Notes: generated by a model from the sequence alone, not told the origin. A stretch of DNA of 64,000 bases from Sphingopyxis sp. (GCF_016704835.1 NZ_JADIZJ010000001.1:62001-126000); one strand, 5' to 3'; positions 1 to 9,464 are shown, counted from the stretch's first letter. Numbers and translations are program-made.

Positions 1-51
1 GATCCATTGCATCCGTCGGTGGCGAAGCATTTGCAGGTGAAGCTGCGCTAA
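1..51 (+). CDS. possible 3' end of a truncated upstream gene
   Basis: Frame 1 is open from the first base of the window and stops with TAA at 49-51, giving the tail DPLHPSVAKHLQVKLR. The peptide looks codon-like, but only 16 residues are visible. No family can be assigned and it may be chance. The gene, if real, starts outside the window. Confidence 0.25.
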   Translation, partial: DPLHPSVAKHLQVKLR

Positions 52-70
52 TCGGTCGTATCAATCGGCC

Positions 71-154
71 GTCATTGCGAGAAGCCGAAGGCGACGCGGC
101 AATCCAGAGCAGCGCGAGTCCGCCTCCGGATTGCTTCGCTTCGCTCGCAATGAC
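71..154. repeat. interspersed inverted repeat, GTCATTGCGA family
   Basis: The ends GTCATTGCGA (71-80) and TCGCAATGAC (145-154) are exact reverse complements. The inside carries the matching halves gcggcaatcc and ggattgcttcgc, so the unit folds into a long imperfect hairpin. Related copies occur at 17038-17116 (full unit) and 37812-37833 (half unit). It lies directly after the 3' end of the EVE gene. This is a REP-like element; no coding function is implied. Confidence 0.75.
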
Positions 155-162
155 GACAGGGT

Positions 163-588
163 TTAGCCCTCCGCTTTTTCCGACTTCTTCAAAATATGCT
201 TCCACTCCTCAGGCGTCACGCGCCCGACTGAGAGCCGCGACTGGCGGATCAAATCCATGTCGGCGAGCTTCGGATCGGCCTTGATCGCCGCCAGCGTCAC
301 CGGATGCGTCAACGCTCGCACCGGTTCGACGCGCACCACGACCCACGGCGCGCCTTCGTCAGCGGTCGGGTCGGGGAACGCCGTTTCGGTGACGCGCATG
401 ATCCCGACGCATTCCTTCCCGATATTGCTGTGGTAAAACAACGCTTCGTCACCGATCTGCATCGCTTTCAGATTGAGCTTGGCAGTGTGGTTGCGCACCC
501 CGTCCCAGATGCCGGTGCCTTCGCGCAACAGCTGCTCCCACGGATAGGCGTCGGGTTCGGATTTCATCAGCCAATATGATTTTGCCAT
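163..588 (-). CDS. EVE domain-containing protein
   Basis: The 141-residue protein is a single EVE domain, a PUA-like fold believed to read modified bases in nucleic acid. It opens with AKSYWLMKSEPDAYPWEQL, continues with WDGVRNHTAKLNL and has the FYHSNIGKECVGIM core strand, all typical of the bacterial and thymocyte nuclear protein 1 type. The length matches single-domain members (about 135-150 residues). It is monocistronic, divergent from the oxygenase at 701, and followed by a REP-like repeat. The exact ligand is unknown; EVE proteins have been linked to tRNA or DNA modification, which cannot be tested here. Confidence 0.9.
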   Translation of the reverse strand: MAKSYWLMKSEPDAYPWEQLLREGTGIWDGVRNHTAKLNLKAMQIGDEALFYHSNIGKECVGIMRVTETAFPDPTADEGAPWVVVRVEPVRALTHPVTLAAIKADPKLADMDLIRQSRLSVGRVTPEEWKHILKKSEKAEG

Positions 589-700
589 GCCGCTCTCTTA
601 GCAAGCATCGGCGGTTTGAAAAGAGCGAGCCTCTTTCCCTGCCCCGCCGACACCCCTACATGCGGGAACAGAGTCGCGGTCGCCCAAGCGCCGCCCCAAA

Positions 701-1642
701 ATGGATGATGATATGACCGCCGCTGTTCCCACCATTTCGATGTCGCTTCCCGCCGACGAGTTCGCCCGCAATTTCGGCGCCTCGTTCGAACGCTTCGGCT
801 TTGCGATGATCACCGATCATGGCATCGACCCGGCGCTGATCGACGATGCCTGGGACAAAGCGAAAGCCTTCTTCGCGCTGCCCGAAGACACCAAGCGCGC
901 CTATCACATCCCCGGCGGCGGCGGCGCGCGCGGCTACACGCCGTTCGGGACCGAGATCGCCAAGGGCGCTAAGGAAGTCGACCTCAAGGAATTCTGGCAC
1001 GTCGGCCGCGACCTGCCCGCCGGACACCGCCTCGCCGCGCAGCAGCCAAACAATGTCTGGCCCTCCGAGGTCGACGGATTTCGCGCCGTTTATGACAAAT
1101 TGTTCGCCGAGTTCGACCGCGTCGGCGGGCAATTGCTGTCGGGCATCGCCCGCTACCTCGGCCTCGCGCCCGATTTCTTCGACGACACGGTGCTCGACGG
1201 CAACAGCGTGATGCGCCTGCTCCACTACCCCCCCGTCGAAGCGCCCGCAAAAGGCATCCGTGCCGAGGCACATGAGGATATCAACACGATCACGCTGCTG
1301 CTCGGCGCCGAAGAAGCAGGCCTCGAAATCCTCGACAAGGATGGCAGCTGGCTCCCGGTCAGCCCGCCGCCGGGTGCGATGGCGGTCAATGTCGGCGACA
1401 TGCTCCAGCGGCTGACCAACAACAGGCTCCCCTCCACCACCCACCGCGTCCGCAACCCCGACGCGGGCCGGGCGAGCGTGGCGCGTTACTCGATGCCGTT
1501 CTTCCTGCACTTCCGTTCGGACTATCCGATCGAGACGCTCGAAAGCTGCATCGATGAGGCGCATCCGAACCTGTATCCGACGCCGATTACGGCGGATGCG
1601 TATCTGCAGGAACGTCTGCGCGAGATCGGGTTGAAGAAGTAG
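701..1642 (+). CDS. isopenicillin N synthase-like 2-oxoglutarate/Fe(II) oxygenase
   Basis: The 313-residue protein has the two-domain layout of this family: a DIOX_N-like N-terminal region (DHGIDPALIDDAW, LPEDTKRAY, GARGYTPFG) and a C-terminal jelly roll. The predicted iron ligands are H191 and D193 in AHEDIN and H248 in STTHRV. R262 in RYSMPFF is the usual 2-oxoglutarate-binding Arg. These are soluble oxygenases acting on small molecules; the substrate is not deducible. The first ATG is 701; an in-frame ATG four codons later (713) is an equally possible start. It stands alone between the divergent EVE gene and an odd ORF at 1673. Confidence 0.9.
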   Translation: MDDDMTAAVPTISMSLPADEFARNFGASFERFGFAMITDHGIDPALIDDAWDKAKAFFALPEDTKRAYHIPGGGGARGYTPFGTEIAKGAKEVDLKEFWHVGRDLPAGHRLAAQQPNNVWPSEVDGFRAVYDKLFAEFDRVGGQLLSGIARYLGLAPDFFDDTVLDGNSVMRLLHYPPVEAPAKGIRAEAHEDINTITLLLGAEEAGLEILDKDGSWLPVSPPPGAMAVNVGDMLQRLTNNRLPSTTHRVRNPDAGRASVARYSMPFFLHFRSDYPIETLESCIDEAHPNLYPTPITADAYLQERLREIGLKK

Positions 1643-1672
1643 CCGATGTGAAACAGGAAAGACGGCGCTGGA

Positions 1673-2605
1673 ATGCCAGCGCCGACCCCGGCATTCACTG
1701 CCCTTGGTAAAGTGACCGCGCGTATTGCAGCCTGCGAACACTTGATGCGTGAAACTCTCGGCGGTCTAGAGGTTGAAGCGGCAAAGCGGGCCGGGAATGC
1801 CGGTCCGGACCGATTCAAATCCTACACCGCGAAAATGCGCAAAGGGGACTTTGGTCAATTGTCCCACCGCCTCCGAACGAAGTTCAAACTTCCTGACGAT
1901 CCTTGGCTCCAAATCTTAAAGGACGCCAAAGAAATGCAAAATGCAGTAGCGGATGATTTTTGGTCGCCAAATTATGCGCTTCTTCGATCTGAAACTGGAA
2001 TTGAGATTATCGTTCGGCATTGCAATTTGCTCACGAGTCATTTCCAATATCTCGGCGAAGAACTGTTGCATGTGACAGGCTTGGGTTTGCAGGCTTCTCT
2101 TCAAACGATCGACGATCCTGGATTTATCGAAGATACGATTGTGGGTTTCGACGAGAAGCTGATGGCGGCCGACGTCGCCAGCGCGAATCTGCGACCGTGG
2201 GTTCACGCGATCAGCGCGGCCCTACCGCCCCTCCCAATAATCAAACACCGCCTGCTGCTGCTCGCGGATAAACCGCGCCGCCGCGGCGCCCTCCCACGGC
2301 CCGTCATAGCCGAGCAGCAGCGCAATACCGCCGACCCACCAACCCTGCCCCGGCAGCCGATCCGATTCCCGCACCACCAGCACCGCGAGATCGGGTTCGC
2401 CGTCGAGCGCGCACAGCCGGTCGACCTCGGCCAAGGTCTTGCACACGGCGCGCATCTTGGGTCGGGTGAAGCGAAACCCCAGGTCGCCGAGCAGTTCGGA
2501 GTAGCTGACCGCGCGGCCTTCGCGCGCGGCATCGGTCAGGATCGCGCGGATGCGCGGGGCGTCGCCGAGGGCGCTGGCGTCGGCGGCCAGCGCCGCACCG
2601 CCTAA
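1673..2605 (+). CDS. hypothetical ORF, 3' half antisense to the next gene
   Basis: I do not recognise this protein. The first roughly 180 residues (to about 2215) look coding, with a mixed, less G+C-biased codon choice than the neighbours (for example ATTGAGATTATCGTTCG) and a helical composition. After about position 2218 the frame runs for 385 bases on the strand opposite the intact gene at 2222-2626, and its composition becomes R/P/A-rich as expected of an antisense shadow. The likely reading is a foreign gene whose natural 3' end was lost, reading through into the next gene until TAA at 2603-2605. The start at 1673 is only the first ATG; ATG 1745 is also possible. Confidence 0.45.
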   Translation: MPAPTPAFTALGKVTARIAACEHLMRETLGGLEVEAAKRAGNAGPDRFKSYTAKMRKGDFGQLSHRLRTKFKLPDDPWLQILKDAKEMQNAVADDFWSPNYALLRSETGIEIIVRHCNLLTSHFQYLGEELLHVTGLGLQASLQTIDDPGFIEDTIVGFDEKLMAADVASANLRPWVHAISAALPPLPIIKHRLLLLADKPRRRGALPRPVIAEQQRNTADPPTLPRQPIRFPHHQHREIGFAVERAQPVDLGQGLAHGAHLGSGEAKPQVAEQFGVADRAAFARGIGQDRADARGVAEGAGVGGQRRTA

Positions 2606-2626
2606 ACCTTGGTCTTTGGCGGCCAT
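2222..2626 (-). CDS. small conserved-looking protein of unknown function
   Basis: The 134-residue product begins MAAKDQG at 2626, overlapping the last 25 bases of the DUF1295 gene, so it is probably translated from the same transcript. The visible core is an alpha-helical stretch (IRAILTDAAREGRAVSYSELLGDLG) followed by MRAVCKTLAEVDR and a strand-rich tail with DLAVLVVRESDRLPGQGWW. The first part resembles a small winged-helix unit, but I cannot name the family. No signal peptide or membrane segment is seen. Its 3' end is opposite the tail of the ORF starting at 1673. Confidence 0.7.
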   Translation of the reverse strand: MAAKDQGLGGAALAADASALGDAPRIRAILTDAAREGRAVSYSELLGDLGFRFTRPKMRAVCKTLAEVDRLCALDGEPDLAVLVVRESDRLPGQGWWVGGIALLLGYDGPWEGAAAARFIREQQQAVFDYWEGR

Positions 2627-3426
2627 GGAATGAATCCGGAGGTTCGCGCGACATAGGCGGCATAGTCGGGCCGCGTCTTGTGCAGCCCTTTTTCGAGCAG
2701 CGCCTTGCCCGACCATTTGGTGAGGGTGAAGGTCAGGAACACCGGCCCGATCACGCTGGCCAGCGCGACCCACGGCCCGATGTCGGCGGCGATCAGCCAC
2801 AGCCCCCACCATGTCAGTGCGTCGCCGAAATAATTGGGATGGCGCGTGTAGCGCCACAGCCCGGTGTCGAGCACCTGCCCCTGGTTCGCGGGATTCTTGC
2901 GAAACGCATCGAGCTGCGCATCCCCGATCGTCTCGAACGCGATGCCGATCAGCGCCGCAACGACGCCGATAGCGGCGAGGAGGCCGACGCCGCTCGCCGC
3001 CGCGCCGCCGCTCGCCCAGATGCCGATCTGCGCCGGCAGGCAGGTGACTAACAGCAACGGCGCTTGGGTCAGGAAAACGGTGAGCAACGCCGCCTTGGCC
3101 CAGCTCCACTTTTTTGTTTCGATCGTGCGCGACAGGATCTTGGTATAGCGCGGATCTTCGCCATGCTTGACCCAGCGCAGCCCCAGATGGATCGCCAGCC
3201 GCAGCCCCCACAGGCTGGTGAGGCCGAGCAGCAATTTGGCATGCAGCGCGTCCGATCCCGCCTGCCACGCCGCACCCCATGCCAGCAGCACCATGCCGAA
3301 AGCCCAGAAGGCATCGATGAACGACACGTCGCGGATCGCCACCGAGATCGCCCACAGAATCAGGGTCACCCCAAGCAATCCGGCGAAATTAAGTGCCAGC
3401 AGCAACAGCAGGTCGGTCATGCGCAC
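2602..3426 (-). CDS. DUF1295 membrane protein (steroid 5-alpha-reductase-like fold)
   Basis: The 274-residue integral membrane protein has about six hydrophobic segments, with a first helix at residues 5-30. The signature GLWRYTRHPNYFGD (residues 189-202) is diagnostic of DUF1295 and of the ICMT/steroid reductase fold, where it lines the NADPH or cofactor pocket. Members are predicted oxidoreductases of lipids; the true substrate is unknown. It follows the acyltransferase gene with a 10-base overlap and precedes the small ORF at 2222-2626. The three genes form one minus-strand operon with a lipid or membrane theme. Confidence 0.9.
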   Translation of the reverse strand: MRMTDLLLLLALNFAGLLGVTLILWAISVAIRDVSFIDAFWAFGMVLLAWGAAWQAGSDALHAKLLLGLTSLWGLRLAIHLGLRWVKHGEDPRYTKILSRTIETKKWSWAKAALLTVFLTQAPLLLVTCLPAQIGIWASGGAAASGVGLLAAIGVVAALIGIAFETIGDAQLDAFRKNPANQGQVLDTGLWRYTRHPNYFGDALTWWGLWLIAADIGPWVALASVIGPVFLTFTLTKWSGKALLEKGLHKTRPDYAAYVARTSGFIPWPPKTKV

Positions 3427-4052
3427 ATCTCCATCTCAGGTTCGTCGTCGCCGACAATATCATCGATCGAGCGCACCGCGCGGTCAGGAATTTTGGGGAC
3501 GCAGGTGCGATACACCTCGAGCACCTTGAGCATATCGGCGCGAAAATCGCCGCTGGGCCAGATCAGCGGGCCGAGGCCGCCGGTCTTGGTGCCATAGTCC
3601 ATGAATCCGACGACCATCGGCACCTTTGCCGCCAGCGCGATCTGATAAAAACCCGTGCGCCATTTCGTCGTCTTGCCGCGTGTCCCTTCGGGCGCGACGG
3701 TCAGCATGAATTCGGCGCGGCGCGCGAATTCGGCGACCATCTGCTCGACGACATTGCCGCCGCCGCGGCGATCGACCGGCACCCCGCCCATCTGCTTCAT
3801 GAAGCCGCCGAGCGGCCAGCGGAACAGCGACAATTTGCCCATGAAATGTGCGCGCAGCCCCAGGTCGGCGGTGAGGCCGAGGAAATTGACGAAATCCCAG
3901 TTGCTGGTGTGCGGCGCCGCGATCAGGATGAAGCGCCGTGGTTCGGGCACCTGTCCCAATGCGCGCCAACCGCGCGCCCGATACATCGCCAGCAGCAATC
4001 GCCGCACCATCCGCGCCACCGGCCCCGGTGGAACATCGCTAATCGTCGTCAC
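3417..4052 (-). CDS. 1-acylglycerol-3-phosphate O-acyltransferase-like (PlsC family)
   Basis: The 211-residue protein has the catalytic HX4D motif as H48-TSNW-D53 and the glycerol-phosphate-binding motif PEGTR at 121-125, preceded by the conserved MGGVPVDRR block. These define PlsC-type lysophospholipid or glycerolipid acyltransferases, which act at the inner membrane face with acyl-CoA or acyl-ACP donors. It is shorter than canonical PlsC and lacks an obvious N-terminal membrane helix. A second, more canonical PlsC lies at 40365-41153. First gene of the operon with DUF1295, facing away from the M20 peptidase. Confidence 0.9.
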   Translation of the reverse strand: MTTISDVPPGPVARMVRRLLLAMYRARGWRALGQVPEPRRFILIAAPHTSNWDFVNFLGLTADLGLRAHFMGKLSLFRWPLGGFMKQMGGVPVDRRGGGNVVEQMVAEFARRAEFMLTVAPEGTRGKTTKWRTGFYQIALAAKVPMVVGFMDYGTKTGGLGPLIWPSGDFRADMLKVLEVYRTCVPKIPDRAVRSIDDIVGDDEPEMEMCA

Positions 4053-4178
4053 GCCGTCTCCTCTACCCGGCGCACGGCTTGCGCGAAAGATCGGGGCTTC
4101 GCAAGGGGGCGCGATGACGGGTTGCGGCCCGCGGCGCTTTCTGCTCCCTTCGTCGGCCGAACCAGAGAGGGAAATACG

Positions 4179-5585
4179 ATGAAAATGCTGGCTGCGCTGC
4201 TGTTGTCCACGCTGACGGTGAGCACGCCCGCGCTCGCCGCCTACCCGGCACCGCGCCCCGACCAGCTGGCGTTTCGTGAAATCTACAAGGAACTGGTCGA
4301 AACCAACACGACGCTGTCATCGGGCAGTTGCACGCTGGCCGCCGAGCGCATGGCGGCGCGATTGAAAGCGGCAGGGATCCGGGACGCCCAGCTGACCCTG
4401 TTCGCGACCCCCGAAAAGCCGAAGGAGGGCGGCCTTGTCGCCGTCTATCCTGGCACCTCGAAGAGTGCAAAACCGATCCTGTTGATCGCGCATATCGACG
4501 TCGTCGAGGCGAAGCGCGAGGATTGGGAGCGCGACCCATTCGTGATGGTCGAGGAGAATGGCTATTTCTATGGCCGGGGCGCCGCCGACGACAAGGCTCA
4601 GGCGGCGGTGTGGGTCGACACGCTGATCCGCTTCCAGAAGGCGGGGTACAAGCCCAAACGCACCGTCAAGATGACGCTGAGCTGCGGCGAGGAAACCAAT
4701 GGCGCGTTCAACGGCATCGAATGGCTGGCGGCGAACAAGCGCGACCTGATCGACGCCGAATTTGCGCTTAACGAGGGCGGCGGCGGCGACAGCGACGGGA
4801 AAGGCAAGGTGATCGGCCAGTCTGTGCAGGTCGGCGAAAAGACCTTCGCCAACTTCCGCCTCGAAACGCGCAACCCCGGCGGTCACAGCTCGGCGCCGGT
4901 CCCCGCCAACGCGATCTACCAGCTCGCGCGCGCGGTGACAAAGATCGAGGAGTATCGCTTTCCGCTCGAAATGACCGCCACGACGCGGCGCTTCTTTGCC
5001 GAGGCGGGCGCGGTGCGCGGCGATGCGACCGGCGCCGCGATGGTCGCGCTCGCCAAGAACAACGATGACAAGGATGCCGAGGCGATCGTCAACAAGGATC
5101 CGTTTCTGCACAGCAATTTGCGGACCACCTGCGTCGCGACCTTGCTCGACGGTGGCCACGCCGCCAACGCGCTGCCGCAGCGCGCCGGGACCAATATCAA
5201 CTGCCGCATCTTTCCGGGGCACAGCATCGAATCGATCAAGGACGAGCTGGCGAAGGTGATCGGCGACCCCGGCGTCACCATCACCCAGCTGCCTCCCAAA
5301 CGCCCCGCCCCGCCCGCACCACCGCTCGATCCCAAGATCATCGGGCCGATGGAAAAACTGGTCGCAAAATATTGGCCGGGGCCGAAGGTCATTCCGTCGA
5401 TGGCGAATGGCTATACAGACGCGACCTTCCTGGGTGCGGTCGGCATCCCGACCTATGGCATCCCTGGCTTGTGGGGCGACCCGGACGGAAATGGCGTCCA
5501 TGGCCTCAACGAACGGATGGAAGTGAAATCGGTTTATGTTGGGCGCGACTATATGTTCGATCTGGTGAAGGCCTATGCGGATTAG
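4179..5585 (+). CDS. exported M20 family metallopeptidase
   Basis: The 468-residue protein is a zinc aminoacylase or carboxypeptidase-like M20 enzyme. An N-terminal signal peptide (residues 1-20, ending PALA) sends it to the periplasm. The metal and catalytic motifs are LLIAHIDVVE (H105, D107), GRGAADDK (D137) and SCGEETNG (E171-E172). The dimerisation domain carries NPGGHSSAP, and a late histidine lies in NGVHGLNERM. The start is ATG 4179, with AGAGGG upstream and a signal peptide immediately following. The same frame is open further upstream, but that part is antisense to the acyltransferase. Monocistronic. Confidence 0.93.
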   Translation: MKMLAALLLSTLTVSTPALAAYPAPRPDQLAFREIYKELVETNTTLSSGSCTLAAERMAARLKAAGIRDAQLTLFATPEKPKEGGLVAVYPGTSKSAKPILLIAHIDVVEAKREDWERDPFVMVEENGYFYGRGAADDKAQAAVWVDTLIRFQKAGYKPKRTVKMTLSCGEETNGAFNGIEWLAANKRDLIDAEFALNEGGGGDSDGKGKVIGQSVQVGEKTFANFRLETRNPGGHSSAPVPANAIYQLARAVTKIEEYRFPLEMTATTRRFFAEAGAVRGDATGAAMVALAKNNDDKDAEAIVNKDPFLHSNLRTTCVATLLDGGHAANALPQRAGTNINCRIFPGHSIESIKDELAKVIGDPGVTITQLPPKRPAPPAPPLDPKIIGPMEKLVAKYWPGPKVIPSMANGYTDATFLGAVGIPTYGIPGLWGDPDGNGVHGLNERMEVKSVYVGRDYMFDLVKAYAD

Positions 5586-5641
5586 CCGTCGCTGAGCCGA
5601 CCACTGGAACGAACTGGCAATGACCGCTGCGGACATCGATC

Positions 5642-5667
5642 TTCCCTGCCGCGAAGCGATGGGGAGG
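5642..5667. repeat. short interspersed repeat, GCGATGGGGAGG family
   Basis: This 26-base unit (ttccctgccgcgaagcgatggggagg) recurs with three or four changes at 15438-15463. The ends (TTCCC and GGGGAGG) can pair around a GCGAAGCG core. It sits in the gap after the M20 peptidase gene. Confidence 0.5.
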
Positions 5668-5723
5668 ATCGGCCGGATGCCGCTCCTTATTTCAGACCGC
5701 CCCAATCGACGCCAACCGACGCC

Positions 5724-7064
5724 TCACCGGTCCGGCCCTGCCAACCGATGCACCGGCCCGAACTGCGCAACCGCTGCGCCGACGAACGGCAGCGCGACGA
5801 GCCATAGCCGCACCCCGGTCACACCTTCGGGGCTCGCAATGCTGATCGCCGCCGTGGCGCCGAGCCCCGCGCAGATGAGCAGCAGCCCGACGATCAGCCG
5901 CCAGTGCGGGACCGACCTGCCGCTGCCGCTCGCGCGCTCGTGGCGCGCAAAAGCCATGATCAGCGGAAAGAGCGTCACGATATAGAGGGCGAACCAGATC
6001 GGCCGGGTGAGCCACCACGCCGCGCTGCCCGGAGCGACGCCGAGGCCGATCCCGCCGAGCAGCCATGCCGCGATCATCACGAGCACAAACGCGGTGAGGT
6101 GCCACAGATAGATCGTCATGATCATTCCGTTGACGAGCACCACCGCGGTCCAGAGGCGTAAATTTTCGAGCATCCGCCGCCCCACTGGTTCCAGCGCAAG
6201 CGCGAAACCGCTTTGGGCAATGCCCAACGCAAGCAAGGCCAGCGTCGGCGGCATCGAATTGCTGAGCCCGCTCCCCGGCACGCCAATCATGGCGACCGGA
6301 TAAGGTCCAAGGCCGACGAGGAGACCGAGCGCAAGCAGTCCGCCGAAGCCCCACGGCAGCGCCCTGCCCGGCGCCAGCCTCCCTTCGCTCCAGGCAAAGC
6401 CGAGCTGGTGGATCGCCAGCCAGACGAACGCGAAGTTGAGGAAATTTACGTGAGGGACATCGAAGCGTAGCGATACGACATCGATCGCGACTGCGGCCGC
6501 GACAAACATCCAGAAGGATGCGAACCCCCAGCGCTTCCAAGCCCTCCATGTCAGCGGCACCACCGCCGCGACCATCAGATACACCGCGAGGAACCACACC
6601 GGGATCAGCGCCAGTTGCGCCGCCATCGCAACCACGCCGCGCTCGATACCCAACATCGTGCCGAACAGGGCAACGATCGTCCAGATCAGGAACAGCGGTA
6701 GCACCGGGTTGATCAGCCGCTGCAGCCGTCCGCTGTACCAGCTGTCATAACTGCCGCCTTTTCGCAGCGTCGCCGCCCACGACATGCCGTTCGAAAACCC
6801 GCCAACAAGGAAGAACAGCGGCATCACCTGAAACCCCCAGGTCAGCCACTGCGTCCACGGCAAGATACCGAGCAGGTGCCCGCCCTCGACCGCGCCATCC
6901 TTCATATAGGGCGCAGCGACCAGCCAATGCCCGACGACGACCGCGAGGATCGACAGAGCGCGGAGGAAATCGACATAGCGATTTCGTTCCGGCGGTGCCT
7001 GCTCCGCCATCTCTTTGGCGCGCGACCAGACACTTTTGCGAACGGCGCCAGTGGTTTCGTTCAA
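5724..7064 (-). CDS. acyltransferase family 3 membrane protein
   Basis: The 446-residue polytopic protein starts its membrane domain with RNRYVDFLRALSILAVVVGHW (residues about 27-47), the classic family-3 start that carries the conserved R/D pair and a histidine. About ten more hydrophobic helices follow. LFFLVGGFSNG and YLWHLTAFVLVMI are also typical. These enzymes O-acylate sugars, lipids or exopolysaccharides using cytoplasmic acyl-CoA; the acceptor here is unknown. It is divergent from parC and has no visible operon partner. Confidence 0.87.
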   Translation of the reverse strand: MNETTGAVRKSVWSRAKEMAEQAPPERNRYVDFLRALSILAVVVGHWLVAAPYMKDGAVEGGHLLGILPWTQWLTWGFQVMPLFFLVGGFSNGMSWAATLRKGGSYDSWYSGRLQRLINPVLPLFLIWTIVALFGTMLGIERGVVAMAAQLALIPVWFLAVYLMVAAVVPLTWRAWKRWGFASFWMFVAAAVAIDVVSLRFDVPHVNFLNFAFVWLAIHQLGFAWSEGRLAPGRALPWGFGGLLALGLLVGLGPYPVAMIGVPGSGLSNSMPPTLALLALGIAQSGFALALEPVGRRMLENLRLWTAVVLVNGMIMTIYLWHLTAFVLVMIAAWLLGGIGLGVAPGSAAWWLTRPIWFALYIVTLFPLIMAFARHERASGSGRSVPHWRLIVGLLLICAGLGATAAISIASPEGVTGVRLWLVALPFVGAAVAQFGPVHRLAGPDR

Positions 7065-7097
7065 AATGTCGTCCCTCTTGAGATTGTTCGCACAAGC

Positions 7098-7115
7098 TAG
7101 TGTCGCTCAACACTA
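7098..7115. promoter_or_regulatory. short palindrome in the acyltransferase/parC divergent promoter
   Basis: TAGTGT (7098-7103) and ACACTA (7110-7115) are exact reverse complements around a 6-base centre. The site lies between two divergent genes, 34 bases from the acyltransferase start. It has the form of a small repressor operator, but no regulator is adjacent. Confidence 0.3.
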
Positions 7116-7163
7116 ACGCAAGCCTTTGCCTTGGCGCGCCAGCCTTGCTATCGCGCCGCGACC

Positions 7164-9464
7164 ATGGCGACCACCACCGACGATCCCGACAATCCAGAAC
7201 CCGTCCCCGGCATGACCGACACGCCGTTCGGCAGCGCGCTGTCCGAACGCTATCTGGTCTATGCGCTGTCGACAATCACCGCGCGCTCGCTGCCCGATCT
7301 GCGCGACGGCTTGAAGCCCGTCCACCGCCGCCTCTTGTGGGCGATGCGCGCGATGCGGCTCGATCCGTCGCAGGGTTACAAGAAATCGGCGCGCGTCGTC
7401 GGCGACGTCATCGGCAAATTCCACCCCCATGGCGACGTCGCGGTTTACGACGCGATGGTCCGCCTCGCGCAGGATTTCTCGCTGCGTTACCCGCTCGTCG
7501 ACGGCCAAGGCAATTTCGGCAATATCGACGGCGATAATGCCGCCGCCTATCGCTACACCGAAGCGCGGCTGACACGCGTCGCGGTCGATCTGATGCAGGG
7601 TCTTGACGAAGGTACGGTCGATTTCAAACCGACCTATAATGGCGAGGATGAAGAACCTGAAATCATGCCGGGGCTGTTCCCCAACCTGCTCGCCAATGGC
7701 GCGAGCGGGATCGCGGTCGGCATGGCGACGAACATCCCGCCGCATAACGCCGCCGAGGTGATCGGCGCCGCGCTGCTGCTGATCGAGAACCCGCAGGCCG
7801 AGCTGTCCGAACTTCTCGAGCATGTCAAAGGCCCCGATTTCCCGACCGGCGGCATCGTCGTCGACAGCGCCGAGACGATCGCCCACGCCTATGCCACCGG
7901 CCGCGGCGGTTTCCGCGTCCGCGCGCGTTTTTCGATCGGCAAGGCCGACAGCGTGTGGGAAGACAGCGGGATTGAGAAGTTGCCCGGCGGCACTTGGCAG
8001 CTGGTGATCAGCGAGATTCCCTATGGGGTCGCCAAGGGCAAGCTGATCGAGCAGATCGCGCAGTTGATCGCTGACAAAAAACTGCCGATCCTCGAGGATG
8101 TGCGCGACGAAAGCGCCGAAGATCTGCGCATCGTCATCGAACCCAAGAGCCGCAACGTCGACCCCGAGATCCTGAAGGAAAGCCTGTACCGGCTGACCGA
8201 CCTTGAGAGCCGCTTCGCGCTTAACCTCAACGTGCTCGACGCGACACGCACGCCGAAAGTGATGGGACTGCACCAGCTGCTCACCGAATGGCTGCAGCAT
8301 CAGATCGTCGTGCTGGTCCGCCGCGCGCAGCACCGCATTGCCAAGATCGACGACCGGTTGGAGCTGGTTGCGGGTTACATCATCGCCTTCCTCAACCTCG
8401 ACCGGATCATCGAGATCATCCGCACCGAGGATGAACCCAAGCCGGTAATGATCGCAGAATTCATCCTGACTGACCGGCAGGCCGAAGCGATATTGAACAT
8501 GCGGCTGCGCAGCTTACGCAAGCTGGAGGAAATGGAGCTTAAGCGCGAGCAGGCGGACCTCACCGCCGAGCGCGAGGAGCTGGTCAAACTGGTCGAAAGC
8601 CCTCAGCGCCAGCGCACCAGGCTGCGCAAGGATCTGGAAAAGCTGCGCACGGTGTACGGCCTCGACACGTTGCTCGGCGCGCGACGCACGACAATATCCG
8701 AAGCCGCGCCGGCACGTGACATTCCGCTTGATGCGATGATCGAGAAGGAGCCGGTGACGGTGATCCTGTCGAAACGCGGCTGGATTCGAGCCCAGCGCGG
8801 CCATGTCGCCGCCGACCAGTGGGCCGAATTCAAGTTCAAGGAAGGCGACGAACTGCTGTTCGCCGCGCACGCCCAGACCACTGACAAGCTGCTGATCGCG
8901 GCGAGCGACGGGCGGTTCTTTACCATCGGCGCCGATAAGTTGCCCGGTGGTCGCGGGTTCGGCGAACCTCTGCGGCTTATGGTCGACATCGACCCCGAGG
9001 CACGGATCGCCGCGATGATTCCGGCGAGCGCCGACGGCCGACTGCTGCTCGCCTCGTCAAGCGGGCATGGGTTTATCGCGCAAATGGCAGAGGTGGTCGC
9101 TGAAACGCGCAAGGGCCGCAACGTCGTCAACCTCAAGACCGGCGCCCAGCTTGCTGTCGTGCGGCCGATCGCTGCCAGTGACGACAGTGTCGCGGTGGTC
9201 GGCGAAAATCGCAAGCTGGTCGTGTTTCCGATCAACGAAGTGCCGGTGATGGCACGTGGTCAGGGCGTCATGCTGCAACGCTATCGGGATGGCGGACTGT
9301 CCGACGCGGTCAGCTTCGCCTTCGCCGACGGGCTAAGCTGGGCGATGGGCGGCGATACGGGGCGGACGCGGACCGAGACCGACCTTGTCCCTTGGCGCGT
9401 CGCGCGCGGCGCTGCGGGGCGGATGCCACCGACCGGCTTCCCCCGGAACAATCGCTTCGGCTGA
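7164..9464 (+). CDS. parC: DNA topoisomerase IV subunit A
   Basis: The 766-residue protein is the DNA-breaking and rejoining subunit of topoisomerase IV, which decatenates daughter chromosomes with ParE. It shows the GyrA/ParC start region [32 protein letters not shown], the [18 protein letters not shown] quinolone-pocket region and the catalytic tyrosine in [11 protein letters not shown] (Tyr131 counted from this start). A coiled-coil region with [14 protein letters not shown] and a shortened C-terminal beta-propeller follow, fitting ParC better than GyrA. ATG 7131 is an alternative start 11 codons upstream; 7164 was chosen because the extension ([10 protein letters not shown]) is not family-like. 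Confidence 0.95.
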   Translation: MATTTDDPDNPEPVPGMTDTPFGSALSERYLVYALSTITARSLPDLRDGLKPVHRRLLWAMRAMRLDPSQGYKKSARVVGDVIGKFHPHGDVAVYDAMVRLAQDFSLRYPLVDGQGNFGNIDGDNAAAYRYTEARLTRVAVDLMQGLDEGTVDFKPTYNGEDEEPEIMPGLFPNLLANGASGIAVGMATNIPPHNAAEVIGAALLLIENPQAELSELLEHVKGPDFPTGGIVVDSAETIAHAYATGRGGFRVRARFSIGKADSVWEDSGIEKLPGGTWQLVISEIPYGVAKGKLIEQIAQLIADKKLPILEDVRDESAEDLRIVIEPKSRNVDPEILKESLYRLTDLESRFALNLNVLDATRTPKVMGLHQLLTEWLQHQIVVLVRRAQHRIAKIDDRLELVAGYIIAFLNLDRIIEIIRTEDEPKPVMIAEFILTDRQAEAILNMRLRSLRKLEEMELKREQADLTAEREELVKLVESPQRQRTRLRKDLEKLRTVYGLDTLLGARRTTISEAAPARDIPLDAMIEKEPVTVILSKRGWIRAQRGHVAADQWAEFKFKEGDELLFAAHAQTTDKLLIAASDGRFFTIGADKLPGGRGFGEPLRLMVDIDPEARIAAMIPASADGRLLLASSSGHGFIAQMAEVVAETRKGRNVVNLKTGAQLAVVRPIAASDDSVAVVGENRKLVVFPINEVPVMARGQGVMLQRYRDGGLSDAVSFAFADGLSWAMGGDTGRTRTETDLVPWRVARGAAGRMPPTGFPRNNRFG

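Noticed and set aside
656..1741. Long minus-strand frame (361 codons) opposite the 2OG oxygenase
   Set aside because: Its product is R/V/G-rich and family-free and lies opposite a gene with intact iron-site motifs; it is an antisense shadow.
3393..4178. Upstream extension of the M20 peptidase frame
   Set aside because: It runs opposite the PlsC-type acyltransferase, and the signal peptide and ribosome site put the start at 4179.
4317..5705. 462-codon minus-strand frame over the M20 peptidase
   Set aside because: Composition is H/R/D-rich with no known domain; the plus-strand peptidase motifs are complete.
7113..8333. 406-codon minus-strand frame within parC
   Set aside because: parC is fully supported on the plus strand; no motif in the shadow.
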